In this document: positions 45,001 to 54,011 of the stretch, one piece after another
How positions within the stretch are numbered: the first letter of the stretch is position 1
Layout: every line of letters begins with the position of its first letter
From: Bacteroidia bacterium
Lineage (GTDB): Bacteria; Bacteroidota; Bacteroidia; B-17B0; Aurantibacillaceae
DNA: 64,000 nt
Assembly: GCA_014378485.1 (NCBI GenBank)
Contig: JACMNO010000111.1
Span: forward strand, 1 to 64,000
Direction of reading: 5' to 3'
Notes under the pieces: generated by a model
Told to the model about the DNA's origin: nothing
What the model saw: the letters and a program-made list of their open reading frames with translations, nothing else
Databases searched by the model: none
Program-made: the position numbers and the translations under genes

Positions 45001-45267
45001 GTAACAGTGATGTCTGTAGGACTTACCAATACGCTTAAAGAAAAAGATGTCATTTACTACCCAAACCCTACAAACGGTATTTTCACAATTGAACTCGAAG
45101 AAACTGCAACTCTAGATATCTTTAATGTTTTTTCAGAGCTGATTTATAATGAGAATTTAAAACAAATCAGTAATAGAATTGACTTAACCAATTTACCGGA
45201 TGGAATTTACTTTATTAAAGTAACCCTGGATAAACAAGTTAAAAATGCTGTCATTATAAAAAAATAA
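42019..45267 (+). CDS. T9SS type A sorting domain-containing secreted protein
   Basis: 1082 aa. A signal peptide (ending SLSQ) is followed by a long repetitive extracellular region with beta-propeller-like IDKRGNYHLAGFSSG stretches, then an Ig/PKD-like section and three copies of a roughly 45-residue repeat (C-DS-F-G-Y-DTL---GCDSIV type) at about residues 788-925. The C-terminus (from about residue 1010: YYPNPTNGIFTIE, then FNVFSELIYN, LPDGIYFIKV) is a type A T9SS sorting domain. It is probably a surface-attached adhesin or delivered enzyme, but no catalytic domain is seen. The C-terminus is 11 bases from the convergent ribH end. Confidence 0.9.
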   Translation: MKSFICIIVTVLFFNLQSLSQQIVFNPLVNCGSDTSFLSGNTQNYFHSSDIHIDKRGNYHLAGFSSGYNYPSQSVMLYRKYNKQKLPIYSRSYVKPSIGEINGGNEYLNSVTTDDSLNYYYTGQFMGKGNFIFDNLYYIWGSSSNIYDFAFITKHDSLNNLKNLTIFAPNYASNSSNNGFCAFTDIVYLNGKIYTILNTALPGFLKTCNISNNSWTNVGSLITPGMYLLEYNLSGNLINKILITDSYNSMPNIFYYGSGAYSHFNSKAASLVIDKQNRLLIHYLNQTRPGEYLNAPITFGPNVLMPANMPLNMLYPKGVSTMAIYDPVHGWINGKVIEKGNLSNITGCITNSGSDIHGNKYFLGNNISSTSFTNNISIINNDSLNSLGASISKIDVNGNFVWNKYFFNCSIVDMKLSPDEKHIGVVVNPNASYTTYIYFGNKFSFGNSQTNLDTVYTPSGGSVFLQFSNNGVLEKSYNFTSLNLGLFLNIDDNGYFNLNGIKVPQAPSYNTRTTSIKIDGNTGQCTGPAFPGGLNDTLFIHLPKKELCSNTSLYIPWISTPSIPTINLGYYINGSTTKNFIASNIAAQTYGYQWNMPNVILGADSIKLFIESSDLLFSHQIGFYKFRSNKNILTSRDTTICKNIPLVLAPINPSNLIWSPASYFTNPQLDTTQVVGITNATQLFVKETYTNSVCFSYDTINVQVFLDPVAAFSHSLLPTSLSLLNNSINSDSIKWIVNNVMATTYPNNLVTGFTSPTMTVCLLASKCITDTICQIINVRYAVNDSLEICALDSAFLQGNWQFSPGIYTDTLTATFNIDSIVKTTLIVHPVKSRHTVFSVCSNDSIFFNGQYHHNNYVFSDTLVTSYGCDSIVKTTINFKPVYFTATNMFICAYDSVFLEGQYRDQPGFFRDTLQSIYGCDSIVHTQLNINITDIGTTLNGAAIMANAVNATYQWINCSNNFPLVNGTSQVYNPTNNGSYACIVNQFNCIDTTACVTVMSVGLTNTLKEKDVIYYPNPTNGIFTIELEETATLDIFNVFSELIYNENLKQISNRIDLTNLPDGIYFIKVTLDKQVKNAVIIKK

Positions 45268-45277
45268 TGCATTAAAA

Positions 45278-45793
45278 TTAAAAACCTATTTTTCCTTTAT
45301 TTGATTCAAAACTGTTTTTAAGTCCGAGCATTTTTATCGCGGTAACCGCCGCTTCATCTCCTTTGTTACCATGTTTGCCACCGGTTCGGTCTTCAGCCTG
45401 TTCCTGTGTATTAACCGTTAATACACCGAAAATAAAAGGCATATTGAATTTAAGGTTTAGGTTAGTAATTCCCTTAGCTACAGCATCGCAAATAAAATCA
45501 AAGTGTTTGGTATCGCCCTGAATCACACAACCAATACAAATAACGGCATCTACATGGCTCAGTTCGGCCATGTATTGAGCGCCTAAGGTTAGTTCAAAGG
45601 CTCCCGGAACAGTTTTAGTTATGATATTCTTTTCTTTTACACCATGTTTAATTAAGGTATCATAAGCGCCCTTCATTAAACCATGTGTGATGGTGTGGTT
45701 CCATTCTGCCCACACAATTCCGAATTTCATCTTTGATGCATCCGGAATTTCTGTTCCTTCAAAAGTGGATAGGTTTTTATGTTCGCTTGCCAT
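45278..45793 (-). CDS. ribH: 6,7-dimethyl-8-ribityllumazine synthase
   Basis: 171 aa, penultimate enzyme of riboflavin synthesis, forming large shells or pentamers. Motifs: [35 protein letters not shown] (substrate site), [24 protein letters not shown], and the C-terminal [15 protein letters not shown]. No FMN riboswitch was seen in the short gap upstream. A hairpin terminator separates it from the TPR membrane-protein gene on the same strand. Confidence 0.95.
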   Translation of the reverse strand: MASEHKNLSTFEGTEIPDASKMKFGIVWAEWNHTITHGLMKGAYDTLIKHGVKEKNIITKTVPGAFELTLGAQYMAELSHVDAVICIGCVIQGDTKHFDFICDAVAKGITNLNLKFNMPFIFGVLTVNTQEQAEDRTGGKHGNKGDEAAVTAIKMLGLKNSFESNKGKIGF

Positions 45794-45810
45794 AATTTAC
45801 TTTTTAAAAC

Positions 45811-45840
45811 AAAAAAAGGTGACTTACATCACCTTTCTTT
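45811..45840. terminator. Terminator after the TPR membrane-protein gene
   Basis: AAAGGTGA (45815-45822) and TCACCTTT (45829-45836) form a perfect 8-bp hairpin. On the minus strand it is followed by T7GT4, so it ends the upstream gene before ribH. Confidence 0.85.
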
Positions 45841-45856
45841 TTATTGAATTTATCTC

Positions 45857-46615
45857 TTATTGAATGTTTCCTAAAGTTTTAACCCTTGCAATGTATTTGT
45901 CTACATCACGTGCTTCAGAGCTTTTTGAGTATTCATTTTTTAAACGCTCATAGGTTGCCAACGCTTCAGTATAATTAGCTTTTTGCTCATAAGCAAATGC
46001 AGCTTTCTTCAAGTAAATTGGAGTTGTAAATGAATTAGTAGATTGATCTGCTGCTTTCAAATAAAATTTAATGGCTTCGTCCACCTTATTCAATTCCATA
46101 TTAGCATCTCCAATAGCACCAATTGCAACCGGCGCTACCATTTCGTCTTTTACATCATATTGCTCTAAATAACCTATAGCTTCTTCAAATTTACCGGTAC
46201 GTAATAAACAGATTCCTGCATAATAATTAGCTAAACTTCCTGTTTTGGTAGCCCCATAATTATCAGCAATATCTTTAAAACCCATCATCGTTTTAGGGCC
46301 ATCAGCTGTTTGAACATTTAATCCACCGTTCAAAGCTACTAAAAAGCTATCTTTTTCAAAATAGGTTTGAGCAAAAAAAGCTTCGTTTGAGGCTGTTTTT
46401 TCTTCGCCAGGCAACCAGTAAAATTTATAGAAACTGAAGATAGCGACAATAGCTAAAAGAGCGCCACCACCATAAGTAATTGCTTTCTTATTCTTCTCGT
46501 AAAAAAACTCCAGTCCTCCAAAATCCATATTTTTAGATGATGATTTTTTAACAGACTTTGTTTCAAAATCATTACCGTTTTCTACTTGCTCAATTTGTTC
46601 AATTTCTTCAGACAT
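45857..46615 (-). CDS. TPR membrane protein, YfgM-like
   Basis: 252 aa. An N-terminal cytoplasmic acidic part (EEIEQIEQVENGNDFE), a transmembrane segment near residues 48-70 (AITYGGGALLAIVAIFSFYKF), and a periplasmic TPR region with FEEAIGYLEQYDV, VDEAIKFYLKAADQ and YTEALATYERLKNEYSKSSE. This layout is like YfgM/DUF2659 proteins, which assist SecYEG-dependent exported proteins; the assignment is by layout only. Confidence 0.75.
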   Translation of the reverse strand: MSEEIEQIEQVENGNDFETKSVKKSSSKNMDFGGLEFFYEKNKKAITYGGGALLAIVAIFSFYKFYWLPGEEKTASNEAFFAQTYFEKDSFLVALNGGLNVQTADGPKTMMGFKDIADNYGATKTGSLANYYAGICLLRTGKFEEAIGYLEQYDVKDEMVAPVAIGAIGDANMELNKVDEAIKFYLKAADQSTNSFTTPIYLKKAAFAYEQKANYTEALATYERLKNEYSKSSEARDVDKYIARVKTLGNIQ

Positions 46616-46703
46616 ATTAATTTAAAATTTTGAGTTGCGAAGATAAATAAAATTATCTACTATAAAAAAGAAAATAGCCCTGTTTTTAACCTTTTAAAGT
46701 TAA

Positions 46704-47081
46704 TTAATCCTCTGTCACAGCTATATCTCTGATCAAATTTTCTTTATTTTTCACAGTAATAGATAATCCACCACTAACTTCGTATGGTGGAGGAACATCC
46801 AAATCACGGCCCACGGCAAAAATATAATATGTTCCTTTAAAAAATGAGATGCTGTAATTTCCGTAGGAATCTGCCTGAACATAAGTATCATATGAGGTAT
46901 ATTCTTTGCCAGGAAATTCAGAACTGTTAAATTTTATATATACATAAGCATCAGGAATAGGCTTATTATGATGTTTCACTGTGCCCTTCAGGGTTGATTT
47001 ACCTCCTGTTTGATTTTTTTTACAGGAGCCGGATAAGATGATTAATGAGATAAATAGGAAAAGCTTTGCTGATAGTTTCAT
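46704..47081 (-). CDS. Lipoprotein with carboxypeptidase-regulatory-like domain
   Basis: 125 aa. Lipobox LSGSC with the lipidated Cys at about residue 20, then a single CarboxypepD_reg-like beta-sandwich: GTVKHHNKPIPDAYVYIKF, ADSYGNYSISFFKGTYYIFAVG and a C-terminal strand. These domains usually decorate outer-membrane proteins or lipoproteins and have no enzymatic role. It has a gap of 110 bases on its upstream side and no clear operon partner. Confidence 0.75.
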   Translation of the reverse strand: MKLSAKLFLFISLIILSGSCKKNQTGGKSTLKGTVKHHNKPIPDAYVYIKFNSSEFPGKEYTSYDTYVQADSYGNYSISFFKGTYYIFAVGRDLDVPPPYEVSGGLSITVKNKENLIRDIAVTED

Positions 47082-47191
47082 TTTTGAAGGGTTTAATGCA
47101 TTTTTAAATATGCGATCTGCGGCAAATAGTTGTAATAATAAATCATTTAAAAAGCTTCGTAAAAATAAAGCTAATTAATTTAAATAGCAAT

Positions 47192-48700
47192 TTACTCGAC
47201 AAACCAGCCAATCAAGCGCCTGCGTAATTTACCGCTGTAGGTCTGGGTTTGGTAATCGGTATAATTATTTGTAGCATTTATACATTTGGCAAACTGTTTC
47301 ACACGGTATTTTACCTCTTCACTTAACAAATCAAATAATTCAAAGGCTTCATCAAAATCAGCGGCGTTGTCTTTAATTCTACCAAAATGGTCATCCAGTG
47401 ATTGGTCTAAAACTGTTTGTGGCTTTAAGCCTTTTCTTAAACATTGTAAATAGCGTTCCCTCACAATAAATGCTTCAGCAGATGAATTTAAAAACCGGGC
47501 TTTAATGTCTTCCGGTAATTCATAATCATTCTCTAATTCATAATCCCACTCATCCTTGTAGCGTTGCTCTAAATATAAATGCGGCGCTACAAATACGTGT
47601 TTCCAGTCAATTGGGAACTGCCATAAATTAAAACGCCTTGAATTATTTCCCAGATCAACAATATTGAATTTCTTTTTATTTGGAAGCACACGTGAACCCC
47701 GGCCAATCATCTGGTGATAAAGGGTCAATGATTTAGTGGCTCTGTTTAACATAATAGTTTCCACTTCAGGCTCATCAAAACCGGTGGTTAATATACTTAC
47801 CGAACTTAAAATACCATCTTTAGTATTCCTGAACCAATCTAATGTTTCAGCTCTATCCCTATCACTAAAAGTACTATCCAAATATTTGATAGGATACCCT
47901 TTGGCTTTAAACATATTATACACTGAAATACTGGTTAAAATACCTGCATTAAAAATTAATGTTTTAGTTCCTTTTCCTACTTCTTCATAAGCATCGAGCA
48001 ATTTGCCCTGCATGATAGCTTGAGTATATAGCATCTCATGCGAACCGGTTGTAAATTCACCATTGTTACCAATACGCAATGTGCTTAAATTTACGTCATT
48101 AGAGTAGGTAACGCCTTCCGCTAAAAAACCCTGTTCAATTAATGAAGAGATACTTTCACCAACAATAATTTCTTTGTAGGTTTGATAGAGCGGTAGTTTT
48201 TTATTACTGCTTAATGGGGTGGCTGTTACTCCTAAAATATTGACGTTCTCGAAGTAATGAAATATTTTTCGGAATGAATTATAATGAGCCTCATCCACGA
48301 TTACTAAACCAATATCTTCTAAAAACTGTTCATCTTCCTGCAAACGGTTATTTAGTGTTTCCACCAATGCCGTGAAACTCTGGTAATCACTTTGTTGGGT
48401 TAAGGTTTTTACTTCTGAGTTGATTACTTTATTTCTTATACCAAGACCAACAAGCACATCTGAAGTTTGCTTACTTAATTCAATACGATGAGTTAATATT
48501 AAAACTTTACGGTTAAAGTGGTTAATATAGCGTTTGGCGATTTCTGAGAAGATGATGGTTTTGCCACCACCGGTAGGAAGCTGAAATAAAATATTTTCGT
48601 TTGGTTTGGCTTCTTTTAATTTATTGAAAATTGTATTTACGGCCTCTTCCTGGTAGGGATATAATTGACGGGTCGATATGGTTTCTTCAGTTTCCAACAT
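47192..48700 (-). CDS. Superfamily 2 DEAD/DEAH-type helicase
   Basis: 502 aa. Motif I is LPTGGGKTI (residues 41-49), motif II VDEAH (near 134), motif III GVTATPLSS, motif V LTTGFDEPEV and motif VI QMIGRGSRV, as in the ResIII/RadD/type I restriction helicase branch. Residues about 370-502 form a C-terminal domain I do not recognise, with YKDEWDYELENDYELPED and a basic end (GKLRRRLIGWFVE). No methylase or nuclease lies beside it, so it is more likely a general repair or RNA/DNA helicase than a restriction subunit. Confidence 0.85.
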   Translation of the reverse strand: MLETEETISTRQLYPYQEEAVNTIFNKLKEAKPNENILFQLPTGGGKTIIFSEIAKRYINHFNRKVLILTHRIELSKQTSDVLVGLGIRNKVINSEVKTLTQQSDYQSFTALVETLNNRLQEDEQFLEDIGLVIVDEAHYNSFRKIFHYFENVNILGVTATPLSSNKKLPLYQTYKEIIVGESISSLIEQGFLAEGVTYSNDVNLSTLRIGNNGEFTTGSHEMLYTQAIMQGKLLDAYEEVGKGTKTLIFNAGILTSISVYNMFKAKGYPIKYLDSTFSDRDRAETLDWFRNTKDGILSSVSILTTGFDEPEVETIMLNRATKSLTLYHQMIGRGSRVLPNKKKFNIVDLGNNSRRFNLWQFPIDWKHVFVAPHLYLEQRYKDEWDYELENDYELPEDIKARFLNSSAEAFIVRERYLQCLRKGLKPQTVLDQSLDDHFGRIKDNAADFDEAFELFDLLSEEVKYRVKQFAKCINATNNYTDYQTQTYSGKLRRRLIGWFVE

Positions 48701-48851
48701 TCAAAAAAATAAGCCTATAAACTTAGTATTTTTTTTGATTAAGCCGTAAAAAAATTGGAAATAAAAAGCAACGAGTTATTGACAATTAGATAGATATTAA
48801 TGATTAAATGCCAGTGTAAATATGTAAGATATTTTCAAAAATATTTATAAT

Positions 48852-50423
48852 TTAAAAAACTTCATCTATGTCATTTCTTCTTATGATATCATTGCTTGGC
48901 GCATCCTCATCATCCCACTTGGTTGATTGAAGTGTTTTCGTAGTTGGCTGTGATAAAAAATCTGAATTTTGAGCAATGCCAGAATTGTTATTGTTTCCTG
49001 AATAAATATCAGAGCCTTCAGTATAATCAAGATCTGTGAACTTAGCAAATTGACCGATAAATTTTAATGGCACATCTACAATAGATCCGTGCCTGTTTTT
49101 GGCAATAATAATTTCTGCCCTGTTTTTTGTTGGCTGGTTATTTTCATCCACTTCAATACCGTAATATTCAGGACGGTAAATAAACATAACCATATCCGCA
49201 TCCTGCTCAATGGCACCCGATTCACGTAAATCACTTAACTGCGGACGTTTACTTCCCCCAGGCCTGTTCTCTACCTGACGACTTAATTGTGATAGAGCAA
49301 TGATAGGAATCTCTAATTCTTTGGCCAATGATTTTAAACCACGGGATATGGCTGAGATTTCCTGCTCACGGTTTCCTTTACTGTCTGGTCCGCCACTCAT
49401 TAACTGCAAATAGTCAATAATGATCATGGAAATATTTTGTTGTTCTTTTAAACGGCGTGCCTTAGCTCTTAATTCAAAGATAGACAGGGCAGGGGTATCA
49501 TCAATGTACAAAGGCGCTACTGATAATTTTTTGATCCGCTCGTTTAATTGAACAAACTCATGATTATCTAAATTACCTTTTAAGATCTTATCCTGGTTAA
49601 TTTCTGTTTCGGAAGAAATCAAACGTTTTACCAATTGCAATGAAGACATCTCTAATGAAAAAATAGCAACCGGTTTATTAAATTCAACGGCTGCATTTTT
49701 TGCCATGGTAACCACAAAAGCGGTTTTACCCATACCTGGCCGAGCCGCTAAGATCATCAGATCTGATTTTTGCCATCCTCCTGTAATTCTATCTAGGGCA
49801 GTAAAGCCAGATGGAACACCTAACATACCATCTTTTTGTTGGGCAGCCATTTCAATTTCAGTAATAGCCTGTGCAATTAATGATGTCATGCCGGCATGTT
49901 GCTTGCGCACATTTGAATCTAAAATTTCAAAAATATGTTGTGTGGTAGCATCCAATAATTCAAATACATCCGTGCTATCTTCGTAAGCCGATTTGATCGT
50001 TTCTGTGCTGATACGAATTAACTCACGCTGTAAATATTTTTGTGCAACGATACGAGCATGATATTCAATATTTGCTGATGAAGCGATGCGGTTCGTTAAT
50101 GATGAAACATAAAAAGATCCACCAACGAGTTCCAATTCTCCGCTGCGTTTTAATTCCTGAGTAACCGTTAAAATATCAACGGGTTCGGAACGGTTAAACA
50201 GATTATAAATTGCTTTAAAAATAATTCCGTTTTGTTCTTTATAAAAACTTTCAGAGGAGAGCACATCAATCACCGTGCTTAATGCATCTTTTTCTAAAAG
50301 CATTGCTCCTAAAACAGCTTCTTCTAACTCAATGGCCTGTGGCTGAAGTTTACCAACTTCATTGGCAGTTAACGGAGTATATAATTTTTTACGGGTCTTA
50401 TTTTGATTATCGAAATTTTGCAT
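48852..50423 (-). CDS. dnaB: Replicative DNA helicase DnaB
   Basis: 523 aa hexameric helicase of the replication fork. N-terminal domain: LPQAIELEEAVLGAMLLEKDA-type segment (here QPQAIELEEAVLGAMLLEKD) and the later DILTVTQELKRSGEL. The RecA-like domain has Walker A AARPGMGKTAF, the QLVKRLISSETEI region, and H3/H4 motifs IIIDYLQLMSG and LSQLSRQVENRPG with the arginine finger region SDLRESGAIEQDADMV. The C-terminus has a polar tail of about 60 residues. No intein is present. Confidence 0.96.
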   Translation of the reverse strand: MQNFDNQNKTRKKLYTPLTANEVGKLQPQAIELEEAVLGAMLLEKDALSTVIDVLSSESFYKEQNGIIFKAIYNLFNRSEPVDILTVTQELKRSGELELVGGSFYVSSLTNRIASSANIEYHARIVAQKYLQRELIRISTETIKSAYEDSTDVFELLDATTQHIFEILDSNVRKQHAGMTSLIAQAITEIEMAAQQKDGMLGVPSGFTALDRITGGWQKSDLMILAARPGMGKTAFVVTMAKNAAVEFNKPVAIFSLEMSSLQLVKRLISSETEINQDKILKGNLDNHEFVQLNERIKKLSVAPLYIDDTPALSIFELRAKARRLKEQQNISMIIIDYLQLMSGGPDSKGNREQEISAISRGLKSLAKELEIPIIALSQLSRQVENRPGGSKRPQLSDLRESGAIEQDADMVMFIYRPEYYGIEVDENNQPTKNRAEIIIAKNRHGSIVDVPLKFIGQFAKFTDLDYTEGSDIYSGNNNNSGIAQNSDFLSQPTTKTLQSTKWDDEDAPSNDIIRRNDIDEVF

Positions 50424-50683
50424 AGGTTTATTAATGGGAGGGTAAAAATGATCATTACTTTCTAATAATTGAATTTAAGGTTTTTGTGCGCAGGAACCAA
50501 AACTAACAACTGATTAACATGAATTTTTAATCAGTTGATTATCAAGGTCAGAATTGTTAGTAACGCATTTGCGATGAACTTTTTTGTTAAGAACTGACAT
50601 TATAAACTTTTTAACAATGCTTTTGTTAATTGATCTGAAAACAATTTAATGATTTAATAAATATCTTTAAACTATACAAAGTT

Positions 50684-52669
50684 TTGAAGAATTTTAAAAT
50701 CATATTCAATAAATCATTTCTTAAAATCATTTTATTGTTTTTGACTTTTAACTTGCATAGCCAAACTCATTATGAAAAAAAGTTTTTACGTTTTTTTAAT
50801 GCGCAAAGTTTAGCAGGAAAAATTAATGCATTTGACACACTAAATAATTCTTATAAAATAAATATCTATTCATTAATTAAGAAAGATTTGGAATTTATAA
50901 GGGAGAAAGCAATAGTTGATAATCAACCTGAAATCATTGATAAGCTTACTAAAATTGCCGGGGAAATTTATTTTTTAAATAAAAATTATTCGAAAGCAAT
51001 TCCATTATTTACTAATCTTCTAGAAAGTAATAAAATAAAGAATTATAAAGATAGTGCTGCTATTCTTTTTTATTTGAAGAATTCTTATTTCCATATTCAT
51101 TCCTTAAATAAGGCAATAGAAATTCATAGAATATTAATGACTTTGAAAGTTCGTCATTCTGATATAGATGAGTGGAAGTTTCATCCTAAATTAAGTGTCA
51201 TTTATTATGAGATGAAACTTTATAAAGAATGTTTAAAACAGCAATTATTGGAGTATGATGAGATCAATCAAGCCGACCATAGCCATATGATGCTGGGATA
51301 TTTTAATAACCGAGGTTTATTTTGGCAAAAATATGGTCAACTGGATAGTGCGATGATGTGTTTTAATAAAGCAAAAGAAATATTTTACACCAATCATGCC
51401 GGTAAACCAATAAAAGAATCTGAAGAATTTACACTTGGCCTCATTGAAGGTAATATAGGTCAGTTATATATCGAATTAAAAGATTATAAAAAAGCAATTC
51501 CACTACTTAAAAAAGATGTGATCAGCAGTACTTACGCGAAGGATTACCTGAATGCGGCAATCAGCGAAATAGAGTTGGCTAAATGTTATCTAAATTTAAA
51601 TCAACTCAATTTAAGTAAAAATTATTTGGATAGTGCAAATCAAAAACTTTTAACAGTTGAGGACTGTAATCCAAAACTTAAAATACTAAAACAATATGCG
51701 GAGTATTATGATAAAGCAGGTTCTTATCGTGTTTCTATTGATTATTATAATAAATACATTTCGTATAAGGATAGTGTAGATCAAAAAGTAAATTTAAAGG
51801 AATTAATTTCCTCTCAGGTTGCCAGTCAGGTTGAAGAAAAAGAAAATTTAATTCGAACTAGTCAAAAAAACATAAAGGAAAAAAATGCTGAAGTCAGTAA
51901 ACAAAAAACCATAAAAAATGCTCTTTTGTTTTGCGGTTTGGTATTAATTATTGTAATAGTTTTTGTTTTAGTGCAACTAAAAAAAACAGATACTAGAAAG
52001 CAATTATTAGAAATAAGAAATAAACAAATTGAAACAAGAAATGAGATCATCGATAAATCTCTTTTAGAGAAAGATCTTTTAATAAAGGAAGTTCATCATC
52101 GTGTGAAAAATAATTTGCAGATCATTTCAAGTTTATTAAAATTACAGTCCTCTAAAAGCACAAATGAAGAAGTAAGGAATTCACTGGGAGATGCGCATGA
52201 CAGAATCAATTCCATGGCTTTGCTGCATCAGCTTTTATATCGGAATAATCAAATGACGAGTATATTATTCAATGATTATTTATCAGGTTTAATTGATCAG
52301 ATATCTAACAGCTTTTCATTAATTAATAAAAACATACGCATTGATTATAAAATGGTGGAATTGGAACTTGATCTTGATACAGCCATACCTTTGGGATTAA
52401 TTACAAACGAATTGGTTTCAAATGCATACAAGCATGCATTTCATGGTAAGGAAGGCATTATTACCATTGAACTGTCTAAGTTGGTTAAAAACACCTATCA
52501 ATTAAAAATAGCGGATAATGGCAATGGACTTCCGGCAAACTTTGATCTCAATGGCATGGATTCTTTAGGGCTTGATATCGTTTGTATTTTATCAGAACAG
52601 ATAAACGCTGAACTTAAAATTTACAATAATGATGGAGCTCATTTTGATATTGTTTTTAAGTTGGGGTAA
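50684..52669 (+). CDS. TPR sensor histidine kinase, HisKA_2/HWE type
   Basis: 661 aa. After a signal-like N-terminus there are TPR repeats (about 70-360), a coiled coil (about 375-410), one membrane segment (about 413-432, ALLFCGLVLIIVIVFVLVQ), and a cytoplasmic kinase core. The DHp motif EVHHRVKNNLQ contains the phosphoacceptor His (472 by position in the HRVKNN motif); the ATPase domain has NELVSNAYKHAF, DNGNGLP and SLGLDIV. The start codon is TTG, with no better ATG. No response regulator is nearby, so the partner is unknown. Confidence 0.88.
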   Translation: MKNFKIIFNKSFLKIILLFLTFNLHSQTHYEKKFLRFFNAQSLAGKINAFDTLNNSYKINIYSLIKKDLEFIREKAIVDNQPEIIDKLTKIAGEIYFLNKNYSKAIPLFTNLLESNKIKNYKDSAAILFYLKNSYFHIHSLNKAIEIHRILMTLKVRHSDIDEWKFHPKLSVIYYEMKLYKECLKQQLLEYDEINQADHSHMMLGYFNNRGLFWQKYGQLDSAMMCFNKAKEIFYTNHAGKPIKESEEFTLGLIEGNIGQLYIELKDYKKAIPLLKKDVISSTYAKDYLNAAISEIELAKCYLNLNQLNLSKNYLDSANQKLLTVEDCNPKLKILKQYAEYYDKAGSYRVSIDYYNKYISYKDSVDQKVNLKELISSQVASQVEEKENLIRTSQKNIKEKNAEVSKQKTIKNALLFCGLVLIIVIVFVLVQLKKTDTRKQLLEIRNKQIETRNEIIDKSLLEKDLLIKEVHHRVKNNLQIISSLLKLQSSKSTNEEVRNSLGDAHDRINSMALLHQLLYRNNQMTSILFNDYLSGLIDQISNSFSLINKNIRIDYKMVELELDLDTAIPLGLITNELVSNAYKHAFHGKEGIITIELSKLVKNTYQLKIADNGNGLPANFDLNGMDSLGLDIVCILSEQINAELKIYNNDGAHFDIVFKLG

Positions 52670-52913
52670 GTTAAATTCACAATAAATATTCTGAGGTTGA
52701 AGAATTAAAGGAACGCTTATAATAGCGATCTTTTGTGATTTACTAACATTTAATTTCAAACCATAATTGATCATAGTAATCTGTATGTTCTGCGTTAAAT
52801 TCTTAATGCATTCTCTCAAACACTGATTATTCCTATTAACTCAGATTTAATCAATAATCATTTCAGATTATAATAACCAACTTCATCTGCGTTTTATTCT
52901 TTACAATTAAAAT

Positions 52914-53945
52914 TTACTTATCCTTCATTCCTTTTATAAAATCACTAATTAAATAGGCAATTAACTTTCCGGTTTTATAATCAGCTTTGATGTGAGATAG
53001 AATGGGGGCACCTTCGGCTATGTGCAAATACAAGGCATTTAATTGTTTAGCACATTGATACACATATTGCCTGGCATGCACCGGAGAAATTCCACTACTG
53101 GTTTTAGCACTGGAAGGAACATTAGTAATGGCATCCAAGTCAATTTCAACTCCACAGACATCATTTTTCACAAAGCCAATATTTTGATTCAATGTTTCAG
53201 CGTATGTTTTATTTTCTCTGATAAATACGTCTTCAAAGGTTCTGTAATACAAATGATGGTTGTTCTTTGTGAATTCTTTCAGAACACTACCGGTATTATA
53301 TTGTTCATGCATACAAAATACAGAATATCTATTCATATAATTTTCATGGTATGCATAACTAAAACCATTACCGCTGTGTCTGCCTTCTAATGGCCTGAAA
53401 TCTGTATGAGGATCACAATTAATAACATTTATCTTTTGATTTAATGCCAAAGAGCAGCCTTTAATTATTGGATATGAGTTGTTATGCCCGCCACCAACAA
53501 CGATCGGAATTTTTCGGCAATGAATAATTTTTGAAATGATTTCCGAAACTCGCTGATCGATAACAGAAACTAATTTCCTTAATTCTTCCATGTCATTTTT
53601 TTTCTTTGCCTCTAATGAGTTGGATTTTTCCATCACATCGTCTACAAATACATGTCCCAATACACAAATATTATTTCCGTTTAAAAACTCATTGCTCTGC
53701 TGGCTTAAAAAGCTGTCCAAGGCAGGTTTCCATGCGGTATGGGCTCCTCCACGACCATAGTTTGCTTTCACGCCAATATCTTCAGGTATACCTAATAAAA
53801 CAAATTTGCAGGATGAGTTCAATAACTCAACTTCCCAGTTTTCGGTTTGTAAAATAACTACATCTTCTCCGATTTTTACTTCATTCGTTCTTTTCCTCGT
53901 GAGTTGATCAATATCTTTTTTGTAATATCGTTCTAATAATTTCAT
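52914..53945 (-). CDS. Formimidoylglutamase-like ureohydrolase
   Basis: 343 aa arginase-family metalloenzyme. The manganese ligands appear as GGGHNNSYP, NCDPHTDFRP (Asp/His/Asp) and GVEIDLDAI. Overall length and the HHL/YAYHENY region resemble HutG, which splits N-formimidoyl-glutamate in histidine degradation; agmatinase remains possible. No other hut genes are in the window. The start is the ATG giving MKLLERYY; a TTG seven codons upstream is possible. The preceding gene ends in a terminator between the two. Confidence 0.82.
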   Translation of the reverse strand: MKLLERYYKKDIDQLTRKRTNEVKIGEDVVILQTENWEVELLNSSCKFVLLGIPEDIGVKANYGRGGAHTAWKPALDSFLSQQSNEFLNGNNICVLGHVFVDDVMEKSNSLEAKKKNDMEELRKLVSVIDQRVSEIISKIIHCRKIPIVVGGGHNNSYPIIKGCSLALNQKINVINCDPHTDFRPLEGRHSGNGFSYAYHENYMNRYSVFCMHEQYNTGSVLKEFTKNNHHLYYRTFEDVFIRENKTYAETLNQNIGFVKNDVCGVEIDLDAITNVPSSAKTSSGISPVHARQYVYQCAKQLNALYLHIAEGAPILSHIKADYKTGKLIAYLISDFIKGMKDK

Positions 53946-53970
53946 AGCAGAATTTAATTTGTTCAAAAAA

Positions 53971-53992
53971 AAAGTCCCGAAGCCGGGACTTT
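53971..53992. terminator. Terminator after the 54012-54623 gene
   Basis: AAAGTCCCG (53971-53979) pairs with CGGGACTTT (53984-53992). On the minus strand the stem is followed by a run of T, so it terminates the gene to its right. Confidence 0.85.
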
Positions 53993-54011
53993 TAAAATAA
54001 AATTTAATAGG

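Noticed and set aside
52714-52735. Terminator-like CGCT/AGCG with following TTTT after the kinase gene
   Set aside because: The stem has only four base pairs, too weak to call.
52592-52819. A 75-codon open frame on the minus strand overlapping the kinase end
   Set aside because: It overlaps the kinase coding region, has no signal or family features and AT-rich composition; it is most likely a shadow frame.
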